A stretch of 64,000 nt of DNA from Heliopora coerulea (taxonomy: Eukaryota; Cnidaria; Anthozoa; Scleralcyonacea; Helioporidae). The stretch lies in contig JASJOG010000195.1 in the NCBI GenBank assembly GCA_030142905.1, positions 1 through 64,000 of the forward strand, written 5' to 3'. Made by a program: the position numbers and the translations under genes. Below are positions 12,838 to 27,800 of this stretch, one piece after another; position 1 is the first letter of the stretch; each line of letters starts with the position of its first letter. The notes beneath the pieces are model-generated. The model saw only the letters and a list, made by a program, of their open reading frames with translations, was not told the origin of the DNA and searched no databases.

Positions 12838-15800
12838 ATGGCGACTTTGATAAAGACTTCGCCAGAACTTACAAACTTTTTCATTTACAATGCTACTTTA
12901 GGACCTAAAGAAGGAATGGTAAGTTAATTATTGATATCTTAGTCACAGTGTTGCTGTCCTTAGTGGACGTAAATTGACTTGCTATGCTTTGAAAGAGACG
13001 TTTGCTGAAATGATTTAATGTTTTAGAATTATTATTATTAACATTAGTCATGTAACATATTCGATGGCAAACGAAAAATTAGTCCCCTAATCCCATGAAA
13101 AGCATAACTGTTCTGTGTTCTCTCTAACTTGCAATAGAAAGGTTTTTAAAGTGTTTCTGTTGTATAAGCCCCCTAGATAATTTCTTGACCCACCTAACAT
13201 GTCGTGGTGGCTACAGATCTGATTGTTGCTTTAGCAGCTGAGGTTTGTCCTCAGCCTGTAGTTGGTTTATAACAAACAGAAGTTGGTATATGCGATATGT
13301 TAGCACATGAAAACATGATAATGTCTGAACCTTTTAGTGCAAATGAGTGAATGAAATATTGTTTATTTATTAAATGATAATATTATAAAAGTAGACAAAC
13401 TGATTTGTGCATTCAGACTGACATAATTCAGTGGCATGGCCAAAGGGGAGGGGGTTGTGTTCTGCCAAATGTTTCTGGACTTGTAACATTATCACCTAGA
13501 ATATTACACTGCACACTTTTGAATGCCTTTAATCAGTGTCAGGAATCCTGAAATACTTAATTCAACTTTATGCCTCACTTCCAGGGCCAAAATTTTCCTT
13601 ATCTGTACTTTGAGCTCCCAGAAGGCACCCCCAGAAATGTATGCCTGGACACATTAATGCTGAAATATATAGGAAATTGGGTTCTTATGTGAAAAAGTGG
13701 ATAATAATTTCCCTTTGGTGGACTCTCTAACCATCCTGATTTTGCTTGAAAATCCTGAATCCTTACTCATGTGCTGTCAGGATAGGAAAAATCCTGATTT
13801 TGACATCTACTTCAAGGTACAGCTTGCCTAGGATAAAAATATCCTCCTAAGGAGGACATTTTTGTCAAATTCTCATAGTGCAGATATCCTTTGGAGACCT
13901 GGCTAAAAAATGGCACCAATGATAAACAGGTGGAAGAAATGGGTAGGACATAAAGTAAACTATATTCTGCATATTGCAGGCCAATTTTTGTCATGAAAGA
14001 AGATGAGTTTTCAATCAAAATGATTAGCTCTTACTTAAAAGTACTTTATACATTATTTCTACAGTGCAAGGGTTACAGTAACCAGACTTAGCATCTCCAA
14101 GTAGTTAAAAATTATACACTTGTCATGACATTTCAGAACATGTGGAGTTAGTTTGGCTAAAAATTTATAGCAATTCCATTCAATAATAACATTAACAAGA
14201 GCAGGTAAAAGGGAAAAAATCTGTTATTGTGTATACCTAATTTTGTTTAATGGGTGTTACCTGCCCATAAAACCTGGTGAGAGTCAAAAGCAGTACATTT
14301 TTTACTAAGTTAATTCTAGTAATTTCCAGGTTCAGGTAGGACAAGAGTTACAATAAAAATATTTAAAATAAATAAATTAATAATAATTAAAAATATTAAA
14401 AAATGGTTAGAGTGTCTCACCAGTCATCAGAAGGTTGCAGGTTTGATCCCTATCTGGGGCTCAGAAATTGTTTTTCTGAGGATAGAGCTTGACAATCATT
14501 CATCTATCATCTCATGATATAATTTCCAAGCTCTCATACTTCCAACATGTAAATTTCAAAAATATTAAATCTTTTTGTCAGCAAATGCTAAGTCTTAATG
14601 ATTGCACTTACAGTGGCAATAGCTTTGATGTTAGTGTTCAGCAACAGCTAAAACAATACTTGCTTCAGATACATGAATCTTTATTAAGAATATGTAAATG
14701 GAGAAATGGAGAAATACTCAACTGGAGAAATGCTGCAGAAGAAACCCCAGGAAGTTTAAAGAGAAGTGAATTTTCTGAATTATTAAATGATGTTTTTCTG
14801 ACACAAATAAATACACATGCTACGATTGTTTGTATGTCCTCCATTTATTTGTACATACACATCCTCTGATTGTTTGTAATGCACTGACAAAATAATTATT
14901 GTGCTATGTTGTGTTTATGGATCTGCAGTAAATGGTTTTAGCTGCTGCAGTATTCCAGGCCTGGTAACTTATCTCAAATACTGATTGTGGCCAAGACAAA
15001 GTTAAATGAAATAATTGAATTAAAATATTTTTCATGGGGCATGCATTCATATAATTGATCAAACAACTTTTAATCATTCATGAAGACAACTGAACACTGT
15101 GATTGGTGATGTTTCTAAAGTGATAACTGTGTGAGAGAAAACTACTTCAATATGCTTACCAGGCTAAAGGGGTCACTCTACAGGACGTAAAATGTCTGGC
15201 ATTAGCCTGAGTAAGATAACAGAGAGACCTGTTTAGCCAGTCTTTGTGGGAAATGTTGTCCATTAAGGGCCAAGGTCACACCTGAACATTTTAGTCTAGC
15301 TAATGCCAGATGATTTTACTCATTGAAGGGATGAGCCCTGCCTCTCAGTGAGATACTATTGTTAAGATGGTGGTGTAGAACAGCCTAGAATGCAAAAGGA
15401 TAAAGTAATGTATCTTTAGTGTGAACTTGATTACCATTGTCTACCTGTGATACAGAAACGTCTGAGATGACAACTTACTCAACATATTTGTTTTCTTAAA
15501 CTTATTTTTCCACTAAGAATGCAGTAAAGTTTCTATATGAATGCAATGATGTATGAATCCTATTTCCAGTGAAAGCAAATTATCACTTTTAAATTTTTTT
15601 GCTCATCGTGAAAATTTAATCATCATTCTAACTTAAAACTTTGAAAACTAATGTTGGTAAAACAGGGTTTGTACTGCTCCTGGAAAGATACAGCATTTCT
15701 CCAGGCCCAAGCAAAACCACTTTTGATCCTATGTTTTGATTGCCTGGAACTTGGAAGTTTGCTTAGGGTTGTGAAAGTTATCCTGCTGTACCGTGGAAAA

Positions 15801-18800
15801 TGCTTTGCATTGGCTTCTAATAGAGTAAACGTAATAAAATCGTATGTAGATTCTGTTTAAAGGGCGTCTTTAAGAAAGAGCAAACTTTGTGAAGGAGAGT
15901 TTCACTTTGGTAAGGCCAACTAACCCCGGTTCCACATAGTTTTTCAGTTAAACTCTTCAGAAACATAAGCGTTTCATTAGGTTACTCCTGCACAGAGTCG
16001 TACCTAGGAGGTAATTCACCCCTGGGAAAATTTTAATGAAAGCGGCTCCTTGGCCCTCTCTAACATACCCCAAGTTCCTTATATTATTATAGCTGTACAC
16101 CAATACAAACGGTATTAGTGAGGTACTTCTGTAGAACCAAGTATTTTTAGAGCTTTTTGTTTTTGATGCGACGAAACTTTAGTGGACCTGATAAAGCTTT
16201 ATTTTTATGTTTATCATGGCTTTATTCCGCGTTTTGTGCCGGGCACTCACATTTACTCTAAAGCTACGATTTCTGCCTGGCCCCTCGCTTTCTACACTAC
16301 TTAAAATGTAATTGAAAATTTGAAACAGGTACTTCTCAGCTTTGACAGATGCAAAGTCGTCGATCAGACATCGAGACATTGATTTAACATTTTTGCAAAA
16401 CATTTTTGAATCTAGGAAAAAAGATAAAAAAAATGGTCGAATTTTTGTTTCTGAAAATGTCGCTCAATTACATTTTGCGCCGAGACAAGCGCCCCAGTGG
16501 CCCCCTCTTGGAACGGCACTGCTGTAACACAGTAAACAGGCAGTTTGTATTTGTGAACCTAATCACACTGGGCAATATACACATTTCTCAAGTTTTGAGC
16601 CCCTTTCTCGCAAAATCACCTGGATCAATTCATTGTTTTTCCGTGCTCCCAAAATCTGTAGCAATTCGCTTTTATTCGCACAACAAATTGAATCGCTCAA
16701 GTCTTTCATGTCCTGGAACGGTTTTCCTTCTAGAATTAGAAATTTTCTGATATGCAAACTTAAAGCCAGGCAATCTGACACCTCGCATACATCCAAACAA
16801 ACTATTGATGACTCTTTACCAAAAATCTGGTTGAACTTACCTTATTTAGGCAAAAAAGGTGAGTTTCTAGTCAAAACTTTAATTAGAAAGCTTAAACGTC
16901 ATTTGAAAATTCACGTCAACTTCATAGCTATTTATCAGACCAAAAAAACCTCCTTTTTCGTCTCTAACAAAGATAAAATACCGGACCTTTCACGCAGCAA
17001 TGTAATTTATCAAATAACATGCCCAGGTTGCGGCCATTAAATTCATAGGAAAAACAGAACGACGACTTGAAACTCGTGTTACTGAACACTCTACTAATAT
17101 TTCAACTAGCGCTGTAGCACAACATCTTCTTGACTGTCCACTTGCTCAACACATTGCTGACCTTAACACTCTTTATGATAATCTTAACAGTTCTTCTCTT
17201 CGTGTTTCTAATAGTCCTACCAATTTTATCTTCAATAATTTTAAGATTCTTCACTCCTGTAAATCTAAAAATCCTAACAAACTGCTTATTTTGGAGGTTC
17301 TTTTAATCAAATAAAATAAACCTGAAATGAATAATGGTATAAAAGCTAGCAAAGAGCTCTCACCATTTTCCTAGTGTCGTCGCACCATTGTAACTTTACC
17401 TCTTCCTGTGATCTCTATTACTTGTTAATCTCTATTATCACCCTCGTAAGCTCTTAATTGTCTTCTCAGCATGTAAATAAGTGATGACATCATCTTCTAT
17501 GTTTATATAGATATCAGTATGTTTTGTAAACTTAGTTGGTTTGATAATGGCTTTGCAATAAGGTCGAAATATTACCGCACCTGTCTTCGTCTTGTTTTAA
17601 CTTGTATCTCAAGTTTCAAGATGTTAATTTTCGGATTATGTTTTATAATGCAGCAAAATTGTAAAGTAGATAAAGAGACTTAATGGACGAAAGATAATAT
17701 ACTAAGATGTTTAATCTTTATCGTTGGAATACAAAGCTATATAGGATTAGCAATTACAATAATTAGGAAATTGTAATGTATATTTACAGAACAATATATC
17801 GAGACATGCAGCGGGGTAAATAAATTACTTAGTCTATAAAGGGAGGCTTATTTAGAGACGAGGGCTTATTTCAGGGGGGTGCTTAGTAGCGGGTTTACGG
17901 TATCATAAAATGAAAAACGGAAGAACTTAGGCGTGTTGAGGGCTTCGGTTTATGAGGACAATGAATATTATCTAAAGAAATTCCAATTATTTTATTTGTC
18001 ATTCTAAATCACGACATTCAACGTCGCCAATAACTCCCATGATTGGTTTTATTTGCCAAACTGCTCGTGCAATTTCGAGGAATATTTTGACCCGTCCCCT
18101 GTCAATTTTTTTTTCCGATTCGAAGACCGAATTCCTATGCATTAATGAGCCTTTGTTTTTTAACAACTTTATGTGTCAAAGCCGCAATACTTTGTATGCA
18201 GCCGAAAAATAACGAGCGATGCACGCTAGAATATGTGAATGTGCAGTATGGGTATTCAAAATAAAACAGCATCTGAAGAGAAACATCTTGGAAACTCACG
18301 ATGCGATAATCATAATTCGTCTTGATTTAAACTCGTATTTTGGGTTTTCAAGATGTTCTCTTGGGATGTTGTTTTATTTTGTATTTTTTTAAATTGTCGG
18401 CTGGCTCTGGTTTTCAATATGGAAATTTTGGCATGCATTTGTCCAATGTTATTTCACACATGACAAACTAGACGTATGTTCCTTATCTTTTGATAGTATT
18501 TCGATTTTGTTTTCCGGTATTTCTCATTTGGACGTCCTTATTAGGGGAATGTTTGTTATTAGCAAAAATAAATCGTTCTAATAAACACAAACATTAGATT
18601 TTCCGTTCAATGTTGCTTTTACTTGGACTTACTGACTTCTCTGTCTCCAAATATTGTTAGTTATTTTCATTCTTTCCCATCAAGTTTTGTAATCGCCTCG
18701 GCCATTGAAGCTTGCATAACTTGTATTTCGTATTGCACTAATGATATTTCTTGTACAGTGACAAAACGTTAGCATTAAAGAACTGTCATATTTATTGACG

Positions 18801-21800
18801 ATTCCCGATATCTTTAGTATTGGTGTCTTCAAAATTATATCTTGGGCTGTAATTTTCCACACGAAACTTAGCTTTCGACCAGACTTAGCTTTCCCCGCTT
18901 GAGTTCTCCCCTTGACGAGTAGGATTGTCCAGCGTTAGCCAGAGTAAAATGGTAGCGTTTGTCTTCAGGCGGTGAAGTGACAAACGTTGTCTTAACTGAA
19001 TGATTGAGGGTGGGTATGTCTACGATTGCTGACGGGTTGTAAATATTTGGTAGGTACAACTATTTGGGTTTACTTTCAACTTGTGTTTTTCAATCATATC
19101 TAGTCTTTGCGAAAATCACCAACGCGATCATTGTAATTTATTAGGAAAAAGAGAAGATATTGCTGTATTTACCTTCAGAAGAGGACATTGAAAAAAAGAT
19201 AAAGAATGTTGGTCTTTGTGAAGCTCTTGTCAAGTTCACCGAGTAAGTGCCAGTGAAATGAAAGGCTGGGCCCTCAAAAAAATTTAGTTTAAACCACTAT
19301 GCTGTGTGCAAGACATCACACTATTTTATAGGATATCAAGCTGTATTGTAAGGCAGTGGTTCTCAACCTTTCTGGATGAATGCCCACCAGCCTGATACTG
19401 AAACCTTGCCGTCCCTTACTGCGCACACTCTGTGCAGTTCTGTGCCCGCGCGCCTAACCCCAGAGCAAAACCGAAATGAATAACCGTAGTATATAATTAT
19501 TCATTTTGGTTTTGCCGAGTTATTCAGTGTTAGATTTTAACTCTTGGAAACTTGAAAATGCTGTGGTAGTGAATCACTAATCAACGCCCACCATTCGCAT
19601 CCTAATACCCCCCTCTCTAGTACCTTTTTTCCATCCCGACAACGTTCTTTGAATGCCCACTTGGAGGTGGTACCACCCCAATGTTGTTGTAAGGTGTTAG
19701 TATTTAGTGCCTCGTAAGACATTACTGTATGCTACGTTGTGAAATTTTACGTGTTTTCTCATTTTGACAGTTAGCTTAGACAATAGTATGTCTTCGAACG
19801 CAATTTGAAAAAAACGCGCACGAGTGAGTTTTTCAAAGACTTTCAAAATACCACGAGTTCGTAGGACGACTGCTTTTTGAGGTCTTTGAAATACTCACAA
19901 GTGTGTGTTTTTCCAAAGTGCAAGAGAAACCGTACTATTACCAATTAATAATATGCATGACAAAAGTAGTGCAGTGCCAAAAGATGGTAATTCAGTGAAA
20001 ATTACTGTATTACCTTTTTGTGGAACTGTGTTACTTTAAATTGGACTGCCCATCGGAATCGAGAAATTTATTTTATGTATATTATTAGAAGGAAAAAAAT
20101 TATTTCCAGGTTTGAGTTAGTTCAGATATTCTTCGATATTTTGTGTCATTATGCCAGAATATCGTGTATGCTTGGATCGACTTCTCTCGTCACTTTTACT
20201 AGTCCTCATTATTAGGCATGAAAAGGTAGTCCTTTGGCAATGGTTAAAAAGCTTAAAGTCTTAGTCGTAAATGACAACTTATTTGATGTTCTTTTGTACT
20301 GCATACGTATAAATGCTAATTTTAACTCTTTCCCAGCCGAGTCGGACATCCTTATTTGACTCATATCGCCTGAAGATTTTACTGCTAAACAGGAGACGTC
20401 TCGGCCGGGAATGAGTTAAGTTAAAGTACATGACGAGGAACACAGCTAGATTTATAAAAATGCCTCAAGCAGTACCCGGTTTGTGATACAAACTATTCTG
20501 TTATTTCAGACAATTTACACCGGAGAAACCATGTGAATCCGTGCATACTCAGAAAACCAGGCAGGTTTTCTATGAACCGGAGAAAGATTACTGGATGATC
20601 ATGGTATGTACCTTTGTACACATTGTTCTTTTTGCTTTTTCTGTCAAATAGCAAACACATCAAAAACAAAATGTCCGGAAGCAAAAATGTGTTGTCAAGA
20701 CAATTTCACCTAAAGCCGGACATCATGTTTGACGGGTTCAAAAATCGTGCATGCGAGCTTCTAGATGATGAAATTTTGATTTGAAAATAATTTCTTGATG
20801 CTAGTGCCAATTAAAACCGAAAACTTTTCATCGATTTTGTAAAAATCGGTATACCGATAATGGCGGTTTACTTTTGGCGGGATCCAAATACCGGATGTTT
20901 CTCATAACGACTATTGCTAGCTGGTTGGACGTCAGACTTGTGTCAAAATTTTATTACGTTGGTAATCTTTATTGAGGGAATTCTTACCGATAAGGATCTC
21001 CGTGAACTTTGCCAATTACCTGTACATGTAACTTAATAAAGGCACGGTCTTTCTCCATCCCAGACAGTGACCATTCCGTTTAGCGAGAAAGCTGCTGATG
21101 GTGAACGCAAAGAGCCCGAGAAGCATTTTCATCACGAAGATGTTCACGTAAGTTTCCAGATCATGATATTTTGCTGTTAAACTAATCGTTTTACACACTG
21201 GATGCATACTAATTTATAGCAAGATCGTGTGCTTGTACAATAGTAATCATTAACCGCTTGTTTGGCATGAGGACTGCCATGTGCTATCTCAAGGCGGATC
21301 ACTGTAGATGGATTTCGAAGTAAGACCCAAAGCGGTTACCTAAACAAATTTTAAAGTCAGGTTTTCACCAAGAGCTTACGCTAATATCGCTGTCGACTTG
21401 CTCCAAGTCTGCTTCTGGCCAAGTTTCGCGGCGATTAGGCGAGTGAACGAAGCTAGAAAAACGATACTGTTAACGCGTCCGTGGGCGAGCGCCCGGATGG
21501 ATTAACAATATTTTTCACGTTCCGTGTGCTGTCTTGCTCGCCGCGAAACTTAGAGGCAGACTTGGAGGAATTCTAATATTGCTAGTGAAAAGCATTCTTT
21601 AGTTCCCTTCTTGCTCTTTCTTGAAATGTGAAAAAGCGCAAGCTAGACGAGTGAAAGGAAAATGAAAAAATGCCATAGGAAAGATGAAAATTCGTTAATG
21701 TGAATTTTTCTCATTTGTCAAACAACTTGATTTTCGACGAGCCGAAAGCTCGTCGAAATAAAATATAATTTTGGTCAGAGAACGTCTCCAATCATTATGC

Positions 21801-24800
21801 CTCTACCTAACCGCGCATCATCCATATTTGCAAACTTGATTTTCCTTTAAAAATGCATTATGTTTACGATAAGGATTGATAGGCAGGGATACATGGTTTA
21901 TTTATAATACCCAAACAACCAGGTTGAATATCATATATTCACCTAAAACTACTAACGTATTAATAGACTTGTAATTATCAGAGATTAGGTAGCGTTCGTA
22001 AAAATATTAAAGGCTAACAAATCAATGGATGAGCCGAAGGTTGTGTGTGTAGTTGCTCCTTTGCTCTATTTATACAAGGATTTAGTATTACTGAAATATC
22101 ACTCGCGGTGGAATTCGAAGGACTTGATTACACTTGTGCCAGAGGCTTTAGACGACTTTATATGTCCGAAAAAAAGCCGATCAACCTTCCCTTGGACGTC
22201 GATGAGCGAAGACCACGTCAGATTCAAAAATGTCAAGGTACAGACTGAGCTTCGAGCTTTCGCCTTACCATAGAGCGGCCAGGCAAGAGTCACAGTGCCA
22301 AAGTGCTAAAACTATACAGCTTTTACTGCTGTAGGCTACTGAAAAAATTGCCGAGGGTGGCTGAGCTGCTGGAAACAAAATTTGAAGAATATACCTCCAG
22401 TTTGAAGACAATGATTGCACTCTTCGTCGAAGGCGTGACAGTAGACAGAATGTTGCAAAAAATTTGGCACTGTATTGATCAGCCTGCTCGAATAGGCTGA
22501 TCAACCTATCAACCTTCCACCAAGGTAACATTCCCTTAGCTGATAGCTGCACCCGTTCCCTCTTCCAGTTCTGAATAACTGCACCATTATCACCAACGGG
22601 TGATGGCGGTATTGGGAGGTGTACTCTGGCCGTTCCTATTTTATCTTATTTTTCGAATCTTAACTACATCTCTGTTCATAAATCTTGATACCCTGACTGA
22701 TTACAAGTGTCAGCCAGTGGTCGATAAGTTTCAAGCAGTTCCTAAATCATTTTTTTGGCAAAGAAATTATTTCGAGAAATCTAAAGATCGATCGACGTAT
22801 GCTGGCTCCAAGACATGAACGACGAGGTGGTGTGCGAGGTGATAATACACTGACGTTTGCATCATTTGAGAAGTACTTGTTCTGTACGATCATTTCGTTA
22901 TCCAATGATGTGAGTTTTAATCCTTGTCCTTTAAACGAATTTTCGACAGAACACCCAACGCAATTATTTATAAAGGCGAGAGGTCTAAAGATTACCCATC
23001 TCAACATACGCAGTCTACTTCCTAAAATGGATGAGCTACGGCTTTTGATGTCCTCAAATCCCCTGGATGTGTTAGCTGTCTCCGAAACATGGCTTAACGA
23101 AAGTATTGGCGATGCCGAGGAAAGTTTACCTGGGTATACGTTTATCCGAAGAGACAGACCTTTACAACGAGCTGGCGGATCTTTTGTCAAGGACGGTCTG
23201 CCCTACTCGTATCGTCAGGATTTGGGTAATGAGGAAATTGAAGTGCTTTGGATCGAAATAGCTCGGAACAAATGTAACCGTTTGTTTATTGCCAACGGCT
23301 TTTGTCCCCCAAACAAGCCTTTGGATGATTTTTTAGCTCATATGGAATTTTCATTTACTAAAATTGAATCTTCAAGCTGCGACAAAATTATTCTTGGGGA
23401 TTTTAATGTCGATTTCAGCAAATATGGTAATTACGTACCCAAACGTAAAGTAACGCGTCTCTTGGGATTGTTTGATTTACATCAAGCTCTATCGATACCG
23501 ACTCGTACTTTCCAAAGCACGCAAACTATAATTGGTCTAATTTTTGCCAATAATGAACAAAGGATCAATGAGTTTGGGGTTATACATCTGGGACTTAGTG
23601 ATAAGTCACTAATTTACTGTGTTATCAAGGCTTGCGTACCTAAGTCTGCTCCTAAAATAATTGAATTTACGTCATTCAAATCATATGATAAGAATGTTTT
23701 CTTAAATGATGTCTCCTAAATTCCTTGGTCTACCGTTGATAGCTTAGAAAGTGTGGATGATGCGGTCTTTCTCTGGACAAATTGTTCAATGGTATAGCAA
23801 ATGATCATGGCCCTATCAAAACCCGCCGTGTTAAAGGTTTACCAATTCCTTGGATGACCTCCGAAATATCAGAAGCCATGAAAAAGCGGGATTACTCACA
23901 TAAAAAGGCACATACTCCAAACTCCCAGTATCATTGGAACAGTTTCCAAAAATTCAGAAATCTTGTACATCGACTTACCTAAAAGGCGAAATCAGACTAT
24001 TATATGAGACTTATTAAAGAAAGTAAAGGAAATAGATCGACACTTAGGAGTTCTATCAAACAGACATCGCCAAGCAGATGCTCTGAATCCACTGATCTGA
24101 AAAATAGGACTGAATCGAGCAACCATTGTTCAAAAAGTGAAGTCGGAAGTCAGCCGTGGCGGCCATATTGGGGTGACCACTTTTCAAGGTGCTCCGTATG
24201 TTTTGTATAGGTTACATCAAAGAAAATGGAAAAGAACGTTCTACGTGTGTAGGTTCTCGGCGTATAATTGTCAAATTTTAAATGAAAACATACCAAGGAG
24301 AGACAACATCCTTTAAAATTGCCCGATTTTCTTTAAAATTACTGATTTTCCCGTGATAAATAATCGACTATTGAGCAACGAGTGATCGTGTTGGTATCGT
24401 GTATTGCATTTGGAGATCTGCTGCATAGTCTACATACTGTGGAGGCCAGAGATTTTTCCCTTTACAGTGCCAGGTTTTATGGATGAAAAAGGCCGTGATT
24501 GTTTAGCGTTCCCAAGGCACAAAATTTTGATAGATTCGAGAAGGTTTCATGAGCCACATCTAGACAGTAAGCTGCCAATTGAAGATTCCTGGGCTGTGCT
24601 ATGACATGTAATTTGTTAAACTGGTCTCCAGTATGCTAAAGCAATTTATTAACAGTTTTACCACAATTCACAGGTGGCTGTTTCAGTTGTGCTTGCTTCA
24701 AATTACATTTTATATATATATATTAATATGTTTTTGATATTTGGATTTTTAAACTTTGATGAACCTTTAAATGAACTGCTCTAAACAGTCATTTGAAACA

Positions 24801-27800
24801 GGAAAATGTTTCTCAGGATTAGAATTACATTTGGTAAAAATTCTTTGTACTTTGCACATATTTGCAATATAATGTTTGAATGCCATTCTTTAGCAATTTT
24901 TAAAGAAATATACCATTAAAATAGATATTGATGGTATTTGAGGCAAATTTTGCTTTGATAACACTTGCCATTTAAAGGTGTCTAAAGCTTTAGTTATATG
25001 AAGTAATTTTAATTTTTCAATGCAGTTGTGCTTAGAGTTGTGCTGAAACTGTTTTGCTGTTGATCTATAAAATGAATTCTACAAGTTCAATTCAAATATG
25101 CACAATAAAAACAACCAAGCACCTTGTTCTAACTGATGCTGCATTTTGGTTTGTGAGAAAAGTAGCTCATTCAGAGGGGTGCAATGAATTTGACATTTTA
25201 CTAAAGGTGAAGATATTCTTTAGCCAGTTTGTAAAGTTTAAGTTTGTCTTCTGTTAATGTTGATCCTTGAAGTGCCATAGTTCTTTCCTCAAACTGTGCA
25301 AGTTGTTCACTTGTTAAAGCAGGACTAGTTGGTGGAATGTCTACTGAACTGTCATCAAGTGGGATAGGTCCATCCCAGTCAATACCATACTTATCAGTTA
25401 CTTCAATGGGATTGGTACCTTCTTCAGATGTCATCGATGAACCTTGGAAAGGGTGTATAGTTCTTTGCTGTGGACATGGGATGTCTCAACCAGGCAGCAG
25501 ACCATTCATCCAAACAATGGTTTATGTGATGAAGGAATGCATAATGTAAGCACCATAAGTCAGTCACTGCTTAAGAGTCCAAGATATTCAGATCCTCTGT
25601 TAATGAAAACAGCTCATGGCAATTCTTTAAAACATCCTTAAATACATTCCACCAGAGGTGGTCAATTTGTTGATTGTGCATGCTCTTACCTACAAGAGCT
25701 GATCCCTTACCTGGACCACAAGTGCTTAACTTATACTTGACAAGATCCACATTCTCAGTTCCCTGACAACATCACACCTGGTTCTGGAGGGCAATCCACA
25801 GTTTTCTACTGCTTTTATGAAATTTGAGAATACTGTGACAGCTTTATTAGCATTGCAGGGTAAATACACAGGTGTGAAGCCATCCTCACACCTGTGAACA
25901 ACAAAACGCCATTTGACAAGTTTATGATTGCCATCAAAATGCCAGAGTCTGAGTGGCCTCGTTACATTGTATACACGTCATTTAATTGCCGTGCACCATC
26001 GAGTAGTGATTCCCTGGGAATCAACTCATGAAATAGCTTCTCTCACACGATGTCTGGGGACGAATATATCCATTTAGCCAAGGTATCCCATCAACATTTT
26101 TGATCCACATTTTGGATTCGTTCTTTTAGTTGCTCTCACTGTGTCATCTAACTGATTATCTTGTATTTCTGTGTAAAGGGAATGCACTGAAAGATTGTAT
26201 TCCTGCATTTGTTGTTTACAGTCCGTGAACTCACATGAAGTAGTTCTGAAATTGAATGAATACTAAACCTGGCTTTTAGAAGCATTGTGAGCTGTTCCTT
26301 GCTAACTGCATACTTTGGTCTACCTGGTTATCCCGTGAAAACAGCATTTTCTCTGATGTTCATCCCTGAGCGCTCTGAAATTGACCATGCACTGCTCAAC
26401 AAATTGAATATTTCTTCGGGCATTCTCGTCAAGAAGTCTAAGACAATGATAAGCTTCTGAATTTCTTGAAGCTCATCTGCTGTCTCAATTATCGACATTA
26501 TGAACACTAGAAATAATCTCCCTTAATTTGGATGTTATTACGTCTTTCAACTTGGCAGTGAAATCTGTCATCACGTTTGTTTGTCTTTCTGCCCAGCTCA
26601 ACGTACCAGCTACTCACACGCACATGAAATTTTGCTAGGTGATGATAATAGTACAACACTGCATAATAATGTCACAGTGCATGATAATATCGAAACATTG
26701 CAAAATAATACTGAAACAGTGCCTAATAATAACAAATCGGTACAAATAATGAAACATTGCACAATAATAACGGAATAGTGTGTATCAATACAAACCAATG
26801 GTTTATAATAAAGAAACAGCGCATAATAATAACAAATCAACAGTGCATAATAATAACAAAGCAGTGTATGATAACAAAGAAATGCAAATTTAATAACTAG
26901 ACATTGCATGATCATGATGAACTTGGGAATAATAGTATCGAAAAACTGTATAATAATGAACCGGTAGATAATAACGAAACATAATAGTTTTGACGGTAAT
27001 GACACCCCATACTCACCAGTGAAATGTCCGTGAAAACTTTCTTTTTAACCTGGATTCTTCATCGTCAGGTCCCTCACTATCACTTCGGGATGTGTTGTCG
27101 TTTCCTTTCATTTTTCTTCGTTTACTACAGCCAAAAGCACAGTACTGCGTACAAACTTTCCTCATTTTCATAATAGCCTTACAACAACGTTTCCGAGAAA
27201 GTGGTCACTCCAATATGGCGCAGATTGAATTTCGCGGGCTTCATTTGCTCCCGCACTCCAACCCCTGGGTTGCCCGATCCAGTCCTATTTTTCAGATCAG
27301 TGTCTGAATCAATTTCGTCTATTGTTTGTGATGGTGGGGTTTCAACGTCGCCCTGTGGGATTGGCACAATGCTAAATAACTCTTTTGTAAACGTTGGTAT
27401 TAATCTTTCTGTAGCGTTTTCAAGATTTACGTCAGACTTGCCCAGTCTATTTCATCCATTTCCATCCTGCGTTTTCAGTTTCTCAAAGATATCCCGATCG
27501 TTTGTACTGGATCAGCTAGAACATCTAAAAGTTAAGAAGGCCACGGGTTTGGATAAATTTAGCGCTAAACTTTTAAAGGATAGTGCAAAGATCGTTGTCC
27601 TGTCGTTAACTCGCCTGTTAAATATGTCTTAGCATTTTTCCATCGGCCTGGAAAAATGCTAAGGTCAGTCCAATTTACAAATCTGGAAATAAAACTGATC
27701 CATCGAATTATTGCCCGATATCTGTCCTTCCAGTTTTAAATAAAATAATGGTGGGGGCTGTCCATTTTTAGCTGTATTCATATCTAAGGGACAATAATTT

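Larger units (their letters stand above)
12919..19144 (+). other. CCZ1 intron 1
   Basis: A 6.2-kb intron with GTAAGT donor and TTATTAG acceptor. It contains a tRNA-derived SINE (14401-14545), a Penelope-like 3' end (16560-17600), a solo terminal repeat of the pogo-type family (17838-17902) and a dispersed repeat block (18898-18960) also present near 7400. The rest is AT-rich with no recognised gene; open frames at 13812-14018 and 15651-15860 show no domain. Confidence 0.7.
24090..27302. mobile_element. 3.2-kb DNA transposon inserted in the LINE (8-bp TSD)
   Basis: The terminal inverted repeats begin CACTGATCTGAAAAATAGGA on both ends and match for about 35 bp with few changes. A second shared inner block, CCATATTGGGGTGACCACTT, follows. 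The flanks carry an 8-bp target duplication TCTGAATC (24082-24089 and 27303-27310). Removing the element joins the two halves of the LINE, which confirms the boundaries. It carries a decayed integrase-core transposase on the minus strand (26498-25201) and a degenerate repeat array (26640-26990). An 8-bp duplication is typical of hAT and P elements, but the coding remnant looks like an rve-type integrase core, so the superfamily is unresolved. Confidence 0.85.
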
